A DNA stretch of 26,395 bases from assembly GCA_009731375.1 (NCBI GenBank), contig BJOX01000016.1, forward strand, positions 1,367,432 to 1,393,826, written 5' to 3'. Under the pieces are notes generated by a model. The model saw nothing but the letters and a program-made list of their open reading frames with translations, had not been told where the DNA came from and did no database searches. The position numbers and the translations under genes were made by a program. This DNA comes from Paulinella micropora. Its lineage: Eukaryota; Cercozoa; Imbricatea; Euglyphida. Below are positions 1 to 26,395 of the stretch, piece after piece (position 1 is the stretch's first letter; each line of letters begins with the position of its first letter).

Positions 1-140
1 TTTGGTATCGCCTGTATCAGTCCCTTCCGTGCAAACATCACGACTTAGCTGGGCATCGGGTTAATACTTTACCCACAGACTTCCTTGGTTGACGAAATCA
101 GAAGCTCCTTTTTTCTGACATTAGTCGATATCTCATCTAT
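1..140 (+). mobile_element. LINE-like fragment, family 1, copy 1 (3' end)
   Basis: This is the 3' portion of a repeat present again near 17.9, 18.1-18.5, 18.6-18.9 and 25.3-25.5 kb. It ends in CGATATCTCATCTATC, as do the others. The left edge is cut by the window. No ORF of a retrotransposon protein is visible. Confidence 0.6.
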
Positions 141-149
141 CTTTGATAG

Positions 150-26395
<26,246 letters not shown>

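Overview
Eukaryotic nuclear DNA, almost certainly inside one large intron-rich gene on the + strand. Most of the 26.4 kb is tetranucleotide microsatellite (TATC/GATA, GTAT/CATA, TACC), with CT/GA, TA, GAA, TAG/CTA and AAATCT tracts and four assembly gaps (2615-3017, 3513-3541, 6968-6977, 23768-24059). Most long ORFs here are translated microsatellite. The real signal is in short complex islands of 30-145 nt, many bounded by AG and GT, whose intron phases often agree from one to the next.

Islands from about 3.3 to 10.9 kb spell pieces of an RGS (regulator of G-protein signalling) domain in helix order: NPSYAVIFNEYCQKAM (3724-3789), SVAFLRDVQEYEKLF (5371-5420), [14 protein letters not shown] (6451-6520), VNLPWAMVEKISAKI then GLFTE (9614-9694), AVHEIHKLIEE (9863-9895) and DVWMRFQTTTEFNKL (10839-10899). 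Phases through 9614-11400 agree exactly (0, 0, 1, 0). Downstream islands at 11258-11400, 14426-14464, 14783-14843, 15766-15829 and 19327-19384 continue in phase (0, 0, 1, 2, 0) into a C-terminal region I do not recognise. Islands at 21983-22039, 23061-23405 and 26134-26221 probably continue it, with one unresolved phase conflict. The window shows neither the start nor a convincing end of the gene.

The most unusual feature is how the exons are duplicated. Many intact exons are preceded by a train of truncated copies of their own 5' end (acceptor AG plus the first 15-40 nt), each separated by microsatellite, with the complete exon last. This is seen for the exons at 6451, 10839, 14426, 21983 and 26134, and weakly at 1635 and 7915. 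Other exons are followed by copies of their 3' end with the donor (3724, 14783, 19327, 21983). Microsatellite growth, exon-end duplication and splice-site supply look coupled.

Mobile DNA: seven copies of a ~215 bp fold-back MITE (ends TGAGAAGTTCC), four copies of a ~151 bp palindromic MITE (ends CACATAAAAGCATTCA; one copy has an empty-site comparison giving a 3 bp target duplication), and two families of 5'-truncated, LINE-like fragments whose 3' ends always run into (TATC)n.

Organism: a unicellular eukaryote is likely. Tiny exons, G as the first exon base after many acceptors, and two candidate GC donors hint at an alveolate, perhaps a dinoflagellate, but this is a weak inference. No rRNA, tRNA, CRISPR, or prokaryotic gene was seen.
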